NCBI RefSeq assembly: GCF_001440545.1
Contig: NZ_LKHP01000004.1
Location: forward strand, 136,501-200,500
Origin: Caloramator mitchellensis
Lineage (GTDB): Bacteria > Bacillota > Clostridia > Clostridiales > Caloramatoraceae
Reading direction: 5' to 3'
Length of the DNA: 64,000 bases
Shown here one piece after another: positions 36,173-44,932 of this stretch. Every line of letters begins with the position of its first letter. The first letter of the stretch is position 1. The position numbers and the translations under genes are program-made. The notes below the pieces were generated by a model. The model searched no databases. It was not told where the DNA came from and saw nothing but the letters and a program-made list of their open reading frames with translations.

Positions 36173-36925
36173 ATGAGAGTTTTACTGCATGGTTGTAATG
36201 GAAGAATGGGACAGGTCTTGACAAGGATAATTTCACAGCTAGAGGATATGAATGTTGTTGCAGGAGTTGATAGAGAGCCAAATAAATATAATAATAACTA
36301 CCCTGTATATGATAACCTTACTAAAGTTCAGGAAGAAGTTGACGTTTTAATAGATTTTTCAAACCATACAGCACTTGATTCTGTATTGGAGTTTGGGCTT
36401 AAAAGAAATGTAGCGCTTGTAATCTGCACAACTGGATTTACTCCAGAAGAAAAGACAAAAATGAGAGAAGCTTCGAAAAATATTCCAGTTCTTAATTCGG
36501 CAAATATGTCAATTGGAATCAATTTGTTAAACAAAATACTAGGTCAAGTAGCACCTGTATTATACGGTGATTTTGATATAGAAATAATAGAAAAACATCA
36601 TAATCAAAAATTAGACTCTCCAAGCGGAACTGCTCTTATGCTTGCCGATGCAATTAACGCTTCACTTGACAATAGTTTAGAATATGTGTATGGAAGACAT
36701 TCTAAAACAGAAAAAAGACAGCAAAATGAACTTGGTATACATGCAATTAGAGGGGGTGCTATAGTAGGCGAGCACTCGGTAATATTTGCAGGTGCAGGGG
36801 AAGTTATTGAGATAAATCATTCTGCCCTATCTCGTGATGTTTTCGCCTATGGTGCTATAAGAGCTGCTAAGTTCTTATCTGGCAAAGAAGCTGGATTTTA
36901 TACTATGAGCGACGTAATAGGATAA
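36173..36925 (+). CDS. dapB: 4-hydroxy-tetrahydrodipicolinate reductase
   Basis: NAD(P)H-dependent second step of the DAP pathway. 250 residues: Rossmann GCNGRMGQ near residue 7, VCTTGFTPEE, catalytic EKHHNQKLDSPSGTAL near 143, and the C-terminal IRGGAIVGEHSVIFAG. The frame continues upstream into dapA, but GAGGTGA 4 bases before ATG 36173 marks the start. A terminator hairpin follows. Confidence 0.95.
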   Translation: MRVLLHGCNGRMGQVLTRIISQLEDMNVVAGVDREPNKYNNNYPVYDNLTKVQEEVDVLIDFSNHTALDSVLEFGLKRNVALVICTTGFTPEEKTKMREASKNIPVLNSANMSIGINLLNKILGQVAPVLYGDFDIEIIEKHHNQKLDSPSGTALMLADAINASLDNSLEYVYGRHSKTEKRQQNELGIHAIRGGAIVGEHSVIFAGAGEVIEINHSALSRDVFAYGAIRAAKFLSGKEAGFYTMSDVIG

Positions 36926-36931
36926 TTTATT

Positions 36932-36979
36932 AAGGGGTGTCTCATATTTTCCAAAATAACATATTATGAGACATCCCTT
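36932..36979 (+). terminator. Terminator after dapB
   Basis: 15-bp stem with one G-T wobble (AAGGGGTGTCTCATA / TATGAGACATCCCTT) and an 18-base loop, followed by TTTACAATTTCT. Confidence 0.75.
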
Positions 36980-37080
36980 TTACAATTTCTATGTTCAGTA
37001 ATACCAACAGGTAAATGCTATGTGCCTGATTAAATAAATATTAGGAATAGAAAATATCAGGAATTAGGAGGATTGCACTC

Positions 37081-38220
37081 ATGAACAAGCGTTTAAAGGA
37101 GATTCAAATTTCAGGAATTAGAAGATTTTATAACTTAGTCTCACAATATAAGGATGCAATTTCCCTAACTATTGGACAGCCCGATTTCCCAACTCCAGAA
37201 CATGTTAAGGTGGCTGCGAAATTAGCTCTTGATAATAATAAAACTGTTTATACCAATAATGCTGGAATTATTGAATTAAGAAGAGCCATTTCAAATTACT
37301 ATAAAAAATATGGATTAAACTATAATCCAGAGGATGAAGTAATTGTTACCAACGGTGCAAGTGAAGGAATTTATTTAGCCTTAAATACTATACTTGAAGT
37401 GGGTGACGAGGTAATACTTCCTGGTCCGATTTATCCTGGTTATGAGCCGGTTATAAAGCTTTGCGGTGCTGTTCCTGTTTTTGTAGACACTACAAATAAC
37501 GGTTTCAAATTGACTGCTGAATCAATCAAGGATAAGCTAAGCAGCAAAACAAAGTGCATAATAATACCAACTCCATCGAATCCCACAGGCGTTGTTCTAA
37601 GCTATGATGAATTATCAAAAATCGCCTCTTTAGTTAGTAATAAAGATATATTTATAGTTTCAGACGAAATATATAGCGAGCTTGTTTATGATTTTGAACA
37701 TACATCCATAGCAAGTTTTAAAGAGGTTTTTGATAATACTATTGTAATTAATGGACTTTCAAAGTCCCACTCCATGACTGGTTTTAGAATAGGCTATACC
37801 CTTGCGCCTAAATACATAACTTGTGAAATGATTAAACTTCACCAATATATAAATTCTTGCGCATCTTCAATAGGTCAGTATGCAGCTCTCGAGGCATTAA
37901 CTAATGGCCTTGATGATGCATCCCCAATGAGGGAGGAATATAAAAAAAGACGTGATTTTGTATATAAAAGGTTAATTGAAATTGGATTTGATGTAATAAA
38001 ACCTAACGGTGCCTTTTATATTTTCCCTTCAATTAAGAAATTTGGCTTATCTTCATTGGATTTTGCAACAAAGCTACTTGAAAGTGAAAAGGTAGCAGTC
38101 GTTCCAGGAGATGCGTTTTCTCATCTTGGTGAAGGATATATAAGAATATCCTATGCAAGCTCTATGGATACTTTAGAAGAAGGATTAAACAGGATTGGAA
38201 TATTTCTCAAAAAATTATAA
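37081..38220 (+). CDS. patA: PLP aminotransferase, PatA-like (probable N-acetyl-LL-DAP aminotransferase)
   Basis: Fold-type I aminotransferase of 379 residues. The PLP lysine is in INGLSKSHSMTGFRIGY near 228; other marks are LTIGQPDFPTPEH, NGASEGIYLAL and PSNPTGVVLS. Closest in style to Bacillus PatA. Its position right after asd-dapA-dapB (own ribosome site TTAGGAGG, 155-base gap with terminator) and the presence of dapH at 41.6 kb support the acetylated DAP route. A general aromatic or alanine aminotransferase cannot be excluded. Confidence 0.85.
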   Translation: MNKRLKEIQISGIRRFYNLVSQYKDAISLTIGQPDFPTPEHVKVAAKLALDNNKTVYTNNAGIIELRRAISNYYKKYGLNYNPEDEVIVTNGASEGIYLALNTILEVGDEVILPGPIYPGYEPVIKLCGAVPVFVDTTNNGFKLTAESIKDKLSSKTKCIIIPTPSNPTGVVLSYDELSKIASLVSNKDIFIVSDEIYSELVYDFEHTSIASFKEVFDNTIVINGLSKSHSMTGFRIGYTLAPKYITCEMIKLHQYINSCASSIGQYAALEALTNGLDDASPMREEYKKRRDFVYKRLIEIGFDVIKPNGAFYIFPSIKKFGLSSLDFATKLLESEKVAVVPGDAFSHLGEGYIRISYASSMDTLEEGLNRIGIFLKKL

Positions 38221-38385
38221 AATAAAAAATGCTTATCTTATTAAGGAGTACCATCCCAGGAAGAGTTTATGCTCATATAAAGATTAGTAAAAAGAATATT
38301 TTGATGCAGAAATATATTTGATATCACCATCATCTTTTAAACCTCCAATTGATTTAATAAATGTTTTAAGTTTGAAATAAAATTT

Positions 38386-38423
38386 ATGGGTTGCCTTATC
38401 AAAATTTACTTCAGGCAACCCAT
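38386..38423 (-). terminator. Terminator after the Cys-rich gene at 38462
   Basis: Perfect 11-bp stem ATGGGTTGCCT / AGGCAACCCAT with a 16-base loop; on the minus strand AAATTTTATTT follows. The remaining part of the 38221-38461 gap has no gene I can support. Confidence 0.65.
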
Positions 38424-38461
38424 ATTTCATTCTATGGTTTTTTAGTATATTCGATTATATT

Positions 38462-38881
38462 TTAGCAAGGGCAGAACGGGAAACTTGGAAAATCCCCATA
38501 ATGAGCTATAACTTTTACTACAAATGTTCTAGAATTACAAATGTTTTCATCTGGGAATACAAAGCAGAATTCATCCACCGTAACATTTGTGCAGTTTCCT
38601 GTTCCACTTGGAACGGTAAACTGGCAAGCTTTAAAAGCTCTTGTAAAGAATGTTCCACTTTCATTTTCACAAACTAAAACACCAACATTAACTTTTCTTC
38701 CTCTGCATACATTTTTCAATTCTACTCTTATCTTCAAAAATCTTCCTTCGCATTTTAATTCAAGGTTTTGAATTGTAAAATCCTTAATATCCTCACATGA
38801 ATTAAAAGTTATATTTTGGCTTCCTATGCAGCAGCATTCACATTCTGTTGTAGTTCCTGAACTTACATTTGTGTCAGTCAA
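38462..38881 (-). CDS. Cys-rich protein of unknown function, possible spore-surface protein
   Basis: 139 residues, 15 or so cysteines: an N-terminal CECCC (14-18), Cys dotted through a beta-rich middle (FLKIRVELKNVCRGRKVNVGVLVC), and a C-terminal PFCPC. No signal peptide or known domain. Cys-rich, beta-type, non-secreted proteins in spore formers are often coat or exosporium components; that is inference. TTG start with GAGGA 7 bases upstream. Lies 42 bases after the small membrane protein gene on the same strand, probably one unit. Confidence 0.7.
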   Translation of the reverse strand: MTDTNVSSGTTTECECCCIGSQNITFNSCEDIKDFTIQNLELKCEGRFLKIRVELKNVCRGRKVNVGVLVCENESGTFFTRAFKACQFTVPSGTGNCTNVTVDEFCFVFPDENICNSRTFVVKVIAHYGDFPSFPFCPC

Positions 38882-38923
38882 AATTTCCTCAAAATTTTTT
38901 TATGTAGTCTTTTGTTTAATTTA

Positions 38924-39112
38924 TTAATTATTGCAACAAATGCAACAATTGTTTAAAACAAATAAAATTAGAACTAATAATATAACTGAGTTTATATTAT
39001 TTCTTTCGCATCTTTTATCAAACCAAGGACTTTCACTGCTTAAATCAATGCTTATATTCTCAACTTTAATTTGTTCACAAGGGCTAAATTTAATTTCAAT
39101 TTCTTTTTGCAT
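38924..39112 (-). CDS. Small single-helix membrane protein
   Basis: 62 residues: a polar N-terminal part (MQKEIEIKFSPCEQIKVE), then one hydrophobic helix (SVILLVLILFVL, about 42-54) and a short Cys-rich tail NNCCICCNN. AGAGGTG precedes ATG by 6 bases. No family recognised. It leads the Cys-rich gene at 38462, and the shared CC-type Cys pairs suggest they act together. Confidence 0.65.
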   Translation of the reverse strand: MQKEIEIKFSPCEQIKVENISIDLSSESPWFDKRCERNNINSVILLVLILFVLNNCCICCNN

Positions 39113-39199
39113 TTATAACACCTCTTTTCCCTTCTATTATAGATTATGTCTTGTTTTATCAGTATGTAACTAAATTTTGCAAATTATTTACAAAAAATA

Positions 39200-39230
39200 A
39201 AACCATCCTAGTTAAAAACTAAGATGGTTT
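39200..39230 (-). terminator. Terminator after the transporter gene
   Basis: 14-bp stem with one mismatch (AAACCATCCTAGTT / AACTAAGATGGTTT) and a 3-base loop; TTATTTTTTG follows on the minus strand. Confidence 0.8.
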
Positions 39231-39239
39231 CTTAATGTT

Positions 39240-40622
39240 CTATATAAGGAACATAGCAAATAGCGTTGTTACTGCTAAACCTGTAACTACAGGAATCAAA
39301 TTCTTTCTTGCAAGGTCAAATGGGCTAACCTTACAAATTGCTGCAACCGGTATAACTGCCCATGGAATGAGCGTTCCTCCTCCAACCCATATTCCTGCTA
39401 TCTGTCCTAGTGCTGTCAAAGTTGCCGTGCCAGAGCCTATTGCTGTTCCAAATATCTTCCCGACTGTTCCTGCAAGACTTATTCCTGAAAAACCTGAACC
39501 ATCAAGTCCTGTTATAGCCCCAACAGTAGTGAGAGTCGCAGCCCCGAATGCCTTATTTATAGGTATAATCTGGGACAAAGCCAGCCCTAAATCATTTACA
39601 AGTCCTGTGGAATTTCTAGGTAAAAATTCACCTAGTATTTTAATAAACCCTTCATCCCCTAAGTAGAAGAAAGCTGCTATCGGAATAACCGGTCCAAATA
39701 CTTTAAAGCCAAATTGAAGTCCCTCAATCAAATAATTTATTATTTCGTCAATTGCATTAGTTTTTGATGAAAAAATTAAAATAATAATCAAAATGAATAA
39801 TGATGTCCCCCCAATCAGAGATGTCGCATCACCACCCTGCAGTTTAAATATTTTCATTGCATAGATATCAATTACAAAAATCAATGGTATTATTGCCGCA
39901 AACCATTTTCTTGCAGTCAAAGATAGCGGATATTTTACTGCCATATCATCATTTGCATCATTCTCCTCAAGCTTTAATAATCCTTTCTTGATGTCTTTTC
40001 TTATTAGAATATACGCTGTTATTGTTGTTACGAACCCCATGACAATAATCAGAGGGACGCTTGCCCTTATTACATCTCCTACAGGTATACCTGCACCACC
40101 TGCTGTCAATTTCGGTGCCCCCTGAATAACAAAATCTGTAGAAAGTGCTATTCCATGTCCAAATAGGTTCATCGCCATAGCAACAGCAAGAGCTGGTAGT
40201 CCTGCTCTGATTGCAACTGGAGCAAATATGGCTCCTATTAATGCTACTGCAGGTGAAGGCCAAAAGAACCAGGAGATAGACATCATAACAAGCCCAATTA
40301 TCCAATAAGCAAGTGCTGGGGTTTTAATGAATCTCAAAAAAGGTCTTACCATTTCTTTATTAATTCCCGTTTTCTCAAGCACACTTCCCATTCCAACTAT
40401 AATAGAAATTATCAATATTGTGCCTAAAAGCTCCTTAATTGCGTAAGCAAAACTATTAAAAACTCCCATGACTGATTGATATATAGAGCCTGTAGCCGCT
40501 AGCCCTATTATAAATATCCCAAGTATGCAAATTAAGCTTGTATCCTTTTGGTAAATCATAAACGCTATTACAAGCAAAATAAAGATTAGATAAATAAAAT
40601 GAAGTGATGTTAGTTGTATCAT
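39240..40622 (-). CDS. Ion-transporter-superfamily-like permease of unknown substrate
   Basis: 460-residue membrane protein with about twelve helices in two halves. Gly/Ser-rich loops such as FFWPSPAVALIGAIFAP and GSGTATLTALGQIAGIWVGGG resemble the re-entrant loops of IT-superfamily carriers (citrate, gluconate, lactate types), without a sure family match. A polar loop at about 210-230 (KLEENDANDD) divides the halves. GGTGA before ATG 40622 is preferred over the upstream TTG 40661. No metabolic neighbours hint at the substrate. Confidence 0.7.
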   Translation of the reverse strand: MIQLTSLHFIYLIFILLVIAFMIYQKDTSLICILGIFIIGLAATGSIYQSVMGVFNSFAYAIKELLGTILIISIIVGMGSVLEKTGINKEMVRPFLRFIKTPALAYWIIGLVMMSISWFFWPSPAVALIGAIFAPVAIRAGLPALAVAMAMNLFGHGIALSTDFVIQGAPKLTAGGAGIPVGDVIRASVPLIIVMGFVTTITAYILIRKDIKKGLLKLEENDANDDMAVKYPLSLTARKWFAAIIPLIFVIDIYAMKIFKLQGGDATSLIGGTSLFILIIILIFSSKTNAIDEIINYLIEGLQFGFKVFGPVIPIAAFFYLGDEGFIKILGEFLPRNSTGLVNDLGLALSQIIPINKAFGAATLTTVGAITGLDGSGFSGISLAGTVGKIFGTAIGSGTATLTALGQIAGIWVGGGTLIPWAVIPVAAICKVSPFDLARKNLIPVVTGLAVTTLFAMFLI

Positions 40623-40820
40623 AAATTCACCAAAAAAGCTTGTTTGTATTACAATATGCAAAAATTAATATTGCGTTACTAAACTTTTGATAACAAAATT
40701 ATTACAAAAATCCCGCAAAATGTTCAAGGCTTATACAATAGACATATCAAAAACTAATTACCTGAAGTAAAGCATAAAATAAAAACATACATGGGACTTA
40801 AAAGTTTTATCACATTCGTC

Positions 40821-40868
40821 CAAATTGACAAACAAATCAAGAAAATCAAGAAATCAAGTGAATGGCAC
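40821..40868 (+). repeat. Dispersed ~46-bp repeat, copy D
   Basis: CAAATTGACAAACAAATC, then TCAAGAAAATCAAGAA and ATCAAGTGAATGGCAC. Ends at the base before the cobO stop codon. The rest of the 40623-40820 gap shows AT-rich upstream sequence of the transporter and nothing else. Confidence 0.85.
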
Positions 40869-41408
40869 TTAAAACTCGATTCCTTTTCTTGCTGGGATGC
40901 CCTTTTCAAAATAATGCTTAATGTCCTTCATCTCTGTAATTAAATCTGCAATTTCTTGTATCTCATTTGGAACGTTTCGCCCTGTCATAATTATTTCTAT
41001 ATCTTCTGGCTTGGATTTCAAAAATTCAACTACCTCCTCAACGGTTAACAGCTTGTTATGTAATACACCCATTATTTCATCAAGTATGAGCATATCGCAT
41101 TCTTTATTCTTTAAGACTTCTTTGCAAAATTCAAAAGCTTTTTCTATTTCTTTTTTTAGCTCTGCTTTTTCTTCATCACTCAATGTCCAGAAAAAACCTC
41201 GTTTTTTTTCAAATCTAAATATTTTAAAGTATGGCTCTAATTTAGCAATACTCTTCAATTCTCCAGTTTCAGAACCCTTTAGGAATTGAACCATATATAC
41301 TTTAAGTTCATCTCCTGCTGCTCTAACTCCCTGTCCTATCGCTGCAGTAGTCTTACCTTTGCCATTTCCCGTGTAAACTTGTATACAACCCTGTGAAAGC
41401 TTTCCCAT
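40869..41408 (-). CDS. cobO: Cob(I)yrinic acid a,c-diamide adenosyltransferase (CobO/BtuR type)
   Basis: 179-residue P-loop protein that adenosylates corrinoids for coenzyme B12. Walker A-like YTGNGKGKTTAAIGQGVRA near residue 12, MVQFLKG, LILDEIMGVL and IIMTGRNVP are the family signatures. It lacks the longer N-terminal arm of enteric BtuR. Single gene with no other cobalamin genes around; no B12 riboswitch visible upstream. Confidence 0.94.
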   Translation of the reverse strand: MGKLSQGCIQVYTGNGKGKTTAAIGQGVRAAGDELKVYMVQFLKGSETGELKSIAKLEPYFKIFRFEKKRGFFWTLSDEEKAELKKEIEKAFEFCKEVLKNKECDMLILDEIMGVLHNKLLTVEEVVEFLKSKPEDIEIIMTGRNVPNEIQEIADLITEMKDIKHYFEKGIPARKGIEF

Positions 41409-41505
41409 AATATTCCCCTTTCATCTTTATTTTCTAATATTATATCACTACTCAAAAACAGCAGCTACTTACTTTTTTTAATTACTTTATTAAAATTAAT
41501 TTTAA

Positions 41506-41535
41506 TTGACAAAAATATTTATAAAATGATATATT
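41506..41535 (+). promoter_or_regulatory. SigA-type promoter of dapH
   Basis: TTGACA (41506-41511), 18-base spacer, TATATT (41530-41535), 28 bases before the start codon. Confidence 0.7.
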
Positions 41536-41563
41536 TAATAAAAAATAAGTCGAGGTGATATAG

Positions 41564-42286
41564 ATGGAGCAAATAAGGGAATATGATTTAACTGATCCAT
41601 ATGAAATAGCAAGATATATAAAAGAAGCTAAAAAGACAACCCCTGTTAAAGTCTATGTTGATGGGGATTTAAAAGGATTAAATCCTGATGGTATTGAAAT
41701 CTATGGTGATAATAATTTTTATATACTATTTGGCGAAAACGAGTTAGTAGAAAATTTCCTTACTGAGAACAAAGAAAAAATTAGTAAATATAGAATAGAA
41801 TGCGACAGAAGAAATTCTGCGATACCGATGCTTGATATAAGGCATATTAATGCAAGGATAGAGCCTGGCGCAATTATAAGAGAAGGGGTTGCAATTGGAA
41901 ACCATGCGGTTATAATGATGGGTGCCGTTTTAAACATAGGGGCAGAAATAGGTGAAAACTCTATGATAGACATGAACGCAGTTATAGGAGCTAGAGGAAA
42001 AATTGGAAAGAATGTTCATGTGGGTGCAGGTGCAGTGGTTGCAGGAGTATTAGAGCCACCAAGCAAAGAGCCTGTCGTAATTGAAGATGATGTATTAATT
42101 GGAGCAAATGCAGTGATTCTAGAGGGAGTTAGAGTTGGAAAAGGCTCTGTAGTAGCAGCAGGTTCAGTAGTTACCCACGATGTTGAAAGCGGAGTTGTTG
42201 TTGCTGGAATTCCCGCAAAGGTTATTAAAAGAGTTGATGATAAGACAAAAGAAAAAACAAAATTATTGGATGATTTAAGAAAATAA
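41564..42286 (+). CDS. dapH: Tetrahydrodipicolinate N-acetyltransferase
   Basis: 240-residue DapH of the acetylase branch of lysine/DAP synthesis. An N-terminal alpha/beta cap (to about 85) is followed by left-handed beta-helix hexapeptide repeats ([50 protein letters not shown]). Works as a trimer with acetyl-CoA. Located 4.6 kb from dapB, but with patA it completes the acetylated route. CGAGGTGA precedes ATG; a strong terminator follows. Confidence 0.96.
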   Translation: MEQIREYDLTDPYEIARYIKEAKKTTPVKVYVDGDLKGLNPDGIEIYGDNNFYILFGENELVENFLTENKEKISKYRIECDRRNSAIPMLDIRHINARIEPGAIIREGVAIGNHAVIMMGAVLNIGAEIGENSMIDMNAVIGARGKIGKNVHVGAGAVVAGVLEPPSKEPVVIEDDVLIGANAVILEGVRVGKGSVVAAGSVVTHDVESGVVVAGIPAKVIKRVDDKTKEKTKLLDDLRK

Positions 42287-42296
42287 TTACGAAATA

Positions 42297-42336
42297 AAAA
42301 ACACCCACAAATGCACATCAAATGTGGGTGTTTTTT
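42297..42336 (+). terminator. Terminator after dapH
   Basis: 13-bp stem (AAAA + ACACCCACA against TGTGGGTGT + TTTT) with a 13-base loop and six T. It is 10 bases past the dapH stop. Confidence 0.92.
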
Positions 42337-42348
42337 ATTAAATAAAAT

Positions 42349-42395
42349 AAATTGACAAACAACTCAAGAAGTCAAGAAATCAAGTGAATGTCACT
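42349..42395 (+). repeat. Dispersed ~46-bp repeat, copy E
   Basis: AAATTGACAAACAACTC, then TCAAGAAGTCAAGAA and ATCAAGTGAATGTCACTC. The TCA at 42391-42393 inside the repeat is the stop codon (TGA) of the ssb-like gene, so the repeat end overlaps the coding end. Confidence 0.85.
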
Positions 42396-43014
42396 CATCG
42401 CTTACTTTTTCTAATTTAGAAATTGAAACTTCATATGCAGTTCTCTTTATTACATTGTCTTCTGATAGCTTCTTCTCATATTCACGGCTCTGCATTCTCC
42501 CCCACAGACGGATATGAGTTCCTACTTCAAACTGACTTGAGAATCTTGCATTTCTACCCCACGCAATTGCTGGTATGTAGTCAGATTTGTTATAAGCTCT
42601 GTTAACAGCAATTAAGATATCTGTTATTTCTCTACCAAATGGAGTAGTTCTGTAAACTGGAGCTTTACATACATAGCCATCAAGACTTATAACGTTTGGG
42701 CTGTCTGAAAGTGTCTCAATTTCTTTTATATCTCTTGCAAATAATGTTAATAGTAATCTACTGCTTCCATCGATAACTCTATTATAAGACCTTATTTGAC
42801 CATCAACAGACACTAAAGTTCCTATTGATGTATTAACATTTGTAAGAAGTCTTTCCGAAACAGTTACAGGAAGCACATCTACTGTTTCGCTTAACCTTGG
42901 CACCTCAATCATAAAGGTTAAAAATCTTTCGCCAAATATTTCATGGCTTAAAGTTAAAGGTGAAACAATTTTGCCTTCAATATAGGCTTTGTTTGATAAG
43001 AAAAGGTTTTGCAT
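42391..43014 (-). CDS. Single-stranded-DNA-binding-like protein with two OB-type domains
   Basis: 207 residues that read as two OB folds: NKAYIEGKIVSPLTLSHEI (about 8-26) with VTVSERL, then VISLDGYVCKAPVYRTTPFGREI (about 105-127) with IPAIAWGRNARF, the second being SSB-like. The acidic SSB C-terminal tail is reduced to KVSDE. Such SSB-related proteins are a conserved clostridial family separate from replication SSB; role unknown. ATG 43020 touches the GGGAGAGG site, so ATG 43014 is preferred. Its stop lies within repeat copy E. Confidence 0.8.
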   Translation of the reverse strand: MQNLFLSNKAYIEGKIVSPLTLSHEIFGERFLTFMIEVPRLSETVDVLPVTVSERLLTNVNTSIGTLVSVDGQIRSYNRVIDGSSRLLLTLFARDIKEIETLSDSPNVISLDGYVCKAPVYRTTPFGREITDILIAVNRAYNKSDYIPAIAWGRNARFSSQFEVGTHIRLWGRMQSREYEKKLSEDNVIKRTAYEVSISKLEKVSDE

Positions 43015-43089
43015 CCCCATCCCTCTCCCTTCGTATTTTGTAATCTAAAATATAAATATTAGGGAAAGAATGAAAATATTACACATTAA

Positions 43090-43680
43090 TTATAATTTTA
43101 TACCAATAATTAACATGCAAGTTAAAGCTGCAAGATAATAATAAATTTCACTATATTTTCCCGATACTTGATAGAGTTTTTCAAATGGTTGAATTACTTC
43201 CTTTTCAAATGTAACTATGGTTCTCTGTAGACAAAAGCTAAAGCAAAGGCAAGTTAAATCATCAATGCTTGTTGCTGTTACAGTTGCTTTATCATTTAAA
43301 CCAAAAGATAATGGATAAAATTCAGTATCTGTATCAATTGCAGGAACATTATCAGCGTTGAATATATAATATCCATTTTCATTTATTCTATCTAATAATT
43401 CCTTTACTTTGTTTCTAAATAAATTTGATTCATCAATATATCCTATATTAATTATTACATTAAAAGATATATTATTTAATCTATCTTCGAGCAAGTCTTC
43501 TCTTGAAATTGAAATTAGGACATATTCTACTTCTTTAAAGAGCAGTTTTTCAAATGCATCTGCAGAGTCGTCATGGGTTCCAATAACGACGGATTCTTTT
43601 CCATTCTTGTATAGCTCTTCCTTTAATATATCAATAATCCTTGACTTGCCTTTGCTTCCCATTATACCTATAAGAATCAT
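43090..43680 (-). CDS. Truncated Mur-ligase-like protein
   Basis: 196 residues. It starts LIGIMGSKGKSRIIDILKEEL, a P-loop of Mur-ligase type (G-x-x-G-K-[ST], here GSKGKS), and continues FNVIINIGYID, ELLDRINENGYYIFNADN and YPLSFGLNDKATVTATSID, which track the central ATPase domain of MurC-F/MurT ligases (ADD-x-x motif as NADN). The C-terminal ligase domain is absent; residues 175-195 are hydrophobic. Not an obvious pseudogene: the frame is clean and has AGAGGTGA before ATG 43680. Lies 35 bases after the pdaB-like gene in the same unit. Function unknown. Confidence 0.7.
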   Translation of the reverse strand: MILIGIMGSKGKSRIIDILKEELYKNGKESVVIGTHDDSADAFEKLLFKEVEYVLISISREDLLEDRLNNISFNVIINIGYIDESNLFRNKVKELLDRINENGYYIFNADNVPAIDTDTEFYPLSFGLNDKATVTATSIDDLTCLCFSFCLQRTIVTFEKEVIQPFEKLYQVSGKYSEIYYYLAALTCMLIIGIKL

Positions 43681-43715
43681 CCCATCACCTCTTTTTTCTT
43701 GTGTATATAGTTTGT

Positions 43716-44504
43716 TCACATACCAGCTTTGTTATTCTCTATAAGTTTTTGCCTTCCTGTATGGTCTATATAAAAATTTTCTTTATAAATCAACTCTGAT
43801 ATAGTGACAAATTGAAAACCCTTTTTCTTCAATTCTTTAATTATTCTATCCAGCACTAAAGGGGTTTGTTTAGCATAATTGTGGAAAAGAACAATAGAAC
43901 CATTAGTAACTCTGCTAACAACTCTGTTATATATTACCTCTTCACCAGGATCCTTCCAGTCTATAGAATCAACGTCCCATTGAATACAGTAATGACCAGC
44001 TTCCTTTACAGTTTTTACAACTAAACTGTTGTAATCTCCAAATGGAGGTCTGAATAAATTTGTTTCTTTCCCAGTTATTCTTCTTATTTTTTCGCTTGTT
44101 TTAAATATCTCTTCCTTCATCTTATATGGGCTAAGCTGTGAAAAGTGAGGATGGGTTGTTGAGTGATTGCCAATCTCATGTCCCTTATCAAAAATATTTT
44201 TTACCTTTTCTGGATACTTATCAACCCATCCACCTACTAGGAAAAAAGTTGCCTTTACTCCGTTTTTTTCGAGTATATCTAGTATTTGATCTGTGTATTC
44301 ATCTCCCCACGCCGCATCAAATGTGATTGCTACCTTCTTATCAGAAGTATCAACACAGTAAATGGGAAGTTCCCTTTGAGTGTTAAGAAAAACGTTGAGT
44401 AGTTCATACTTTCCAGTTGCAGCATAAAATACTGAAAATAAAAAAATAAAAACTACTGCTAGTGATTTAAAAACTGACTTTTTTGTGAAAATTATTACCT
44501 TCAC
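43716..44504 (-). CDS. Polysaccharide deacetylase, PdaB-like
   Basis: 262-residue NodB-homology protein. One N-terminal membrane anchor (about 11-30; SLAVVFIFLFSVFYA), then the deacetylase fold: KVAITFDAAWGDEY (motif 1, with AAW in place of the usual DG as in PdaB), HEIGNHSTTHPHF (metal His), RPPFGDYNS and IVLFHNYAKQTP. PdaB of Bacillus is needed for spore cortex stability, so a sporulation role is likely. Second gene downstream is the Mur-ligase-like protein, which suits cell-wall metabolism. Confidence 0.88.
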   Translation of the reverse strand: MKVIIFTKKSVFKSLAVVFIFLFSVFYAATGKYELLNVFLNTQRELPIYCVDTSDKKVAITFDAAWGDEYTDQILDILEKNGVKATFFLVGGWVDKYPEKVKNIFDKGHEIGNHSTTHPHFSQLSPYKMKEEIFKTSEKIRRITGKETNLFRPPFGDYNSLVVKTVKEAGHYCIQWDVDSIDWKDPGEEVIYNRVVSRVTNGSIVLFHNYAKQTPLVLDRIIKELKKKGFQFVTISELIYKENFYIDHTGRQKLIENNKAGM

Positions 44505-44594
44505 TAAATTCCCTCCAAATTTATATTACAGTAAATATTTATTACTTTTCTGCAAAAAATATTATTAGGTTGATTTTAAAAGGAGGGATTTTGT

Positions 44595-44783
44595 ATGACC
44601 ATGCGTAAGGCCAGATTCACAAATTTGTTTGGACATCAAACTGAGTTTGCTTCAGAAAACCTATTAGGTCAGGATAGGCACTATCACAGAGAGGCTAAAT
44701 CCCAAAAAGCTCAGCTAAGGAGTGCTCATAAACATGGAACTAGAAAGAACTACAAAATCCCCTTTGAAAGGAAATTGACCTAA
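44595..44783 (+). CDS. Small basic protein, unknown
   Basis: 62 residues, rich in His, Arg, Lys and Gln (TNLFGHQTEFASENLLGQDR, then HYHREAKSQKAQ), no hydrophobic stretch. AAAGGAGGG lies 7 bases before ATG and a perfect terminator follows at once, so it is a real monocistronic gene. Its neighbours (PdaB-like, SASP) suggest expression in spores. No family recognised. Confidence 0.65.
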   Translation: MTMRKARFTNLFGHQTEFASENLLGQDRHYHREAKSQKAQLRSAHKHGTRKNYKIPFERKLT

Positions 44784-44807
44784 TCGGAGATTTTTAAATC
44801 TCCGATT
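44782..44807 (+). terminator. Terminator after the small basic protein
   Basis: Perfect 12-bp stem AATCGGAGATTT / AAATCTCCGATT with a 2-base loop, then TTTATT. Confidence 0.9.
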
Positions 44808-44932
44808 TTTATTATCCAGAAATTTCTTGTATATTCGAGCCAATTCTACATAAATTAATATTAAGATGAAATTAATATTCATCATCCCTATAAGGAAACA
44901 GAACTACATAAAATAAAAAGGAGGTTTAAAAA

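Noticed and set aside
38284-38430. 48-codon minus-strand frame (MKYGLPEVNFDK...)
   Set aside because: Protein-like in composition, but no ribosome site and it contains the terminator hairpin of the 38462 gene. Worth revisiting if homologues exist.
20137-42395. CRISPR array
   Set aside because: The five repeat copies are kilobases apart with genes between them, no regular spacers and no cas genes.
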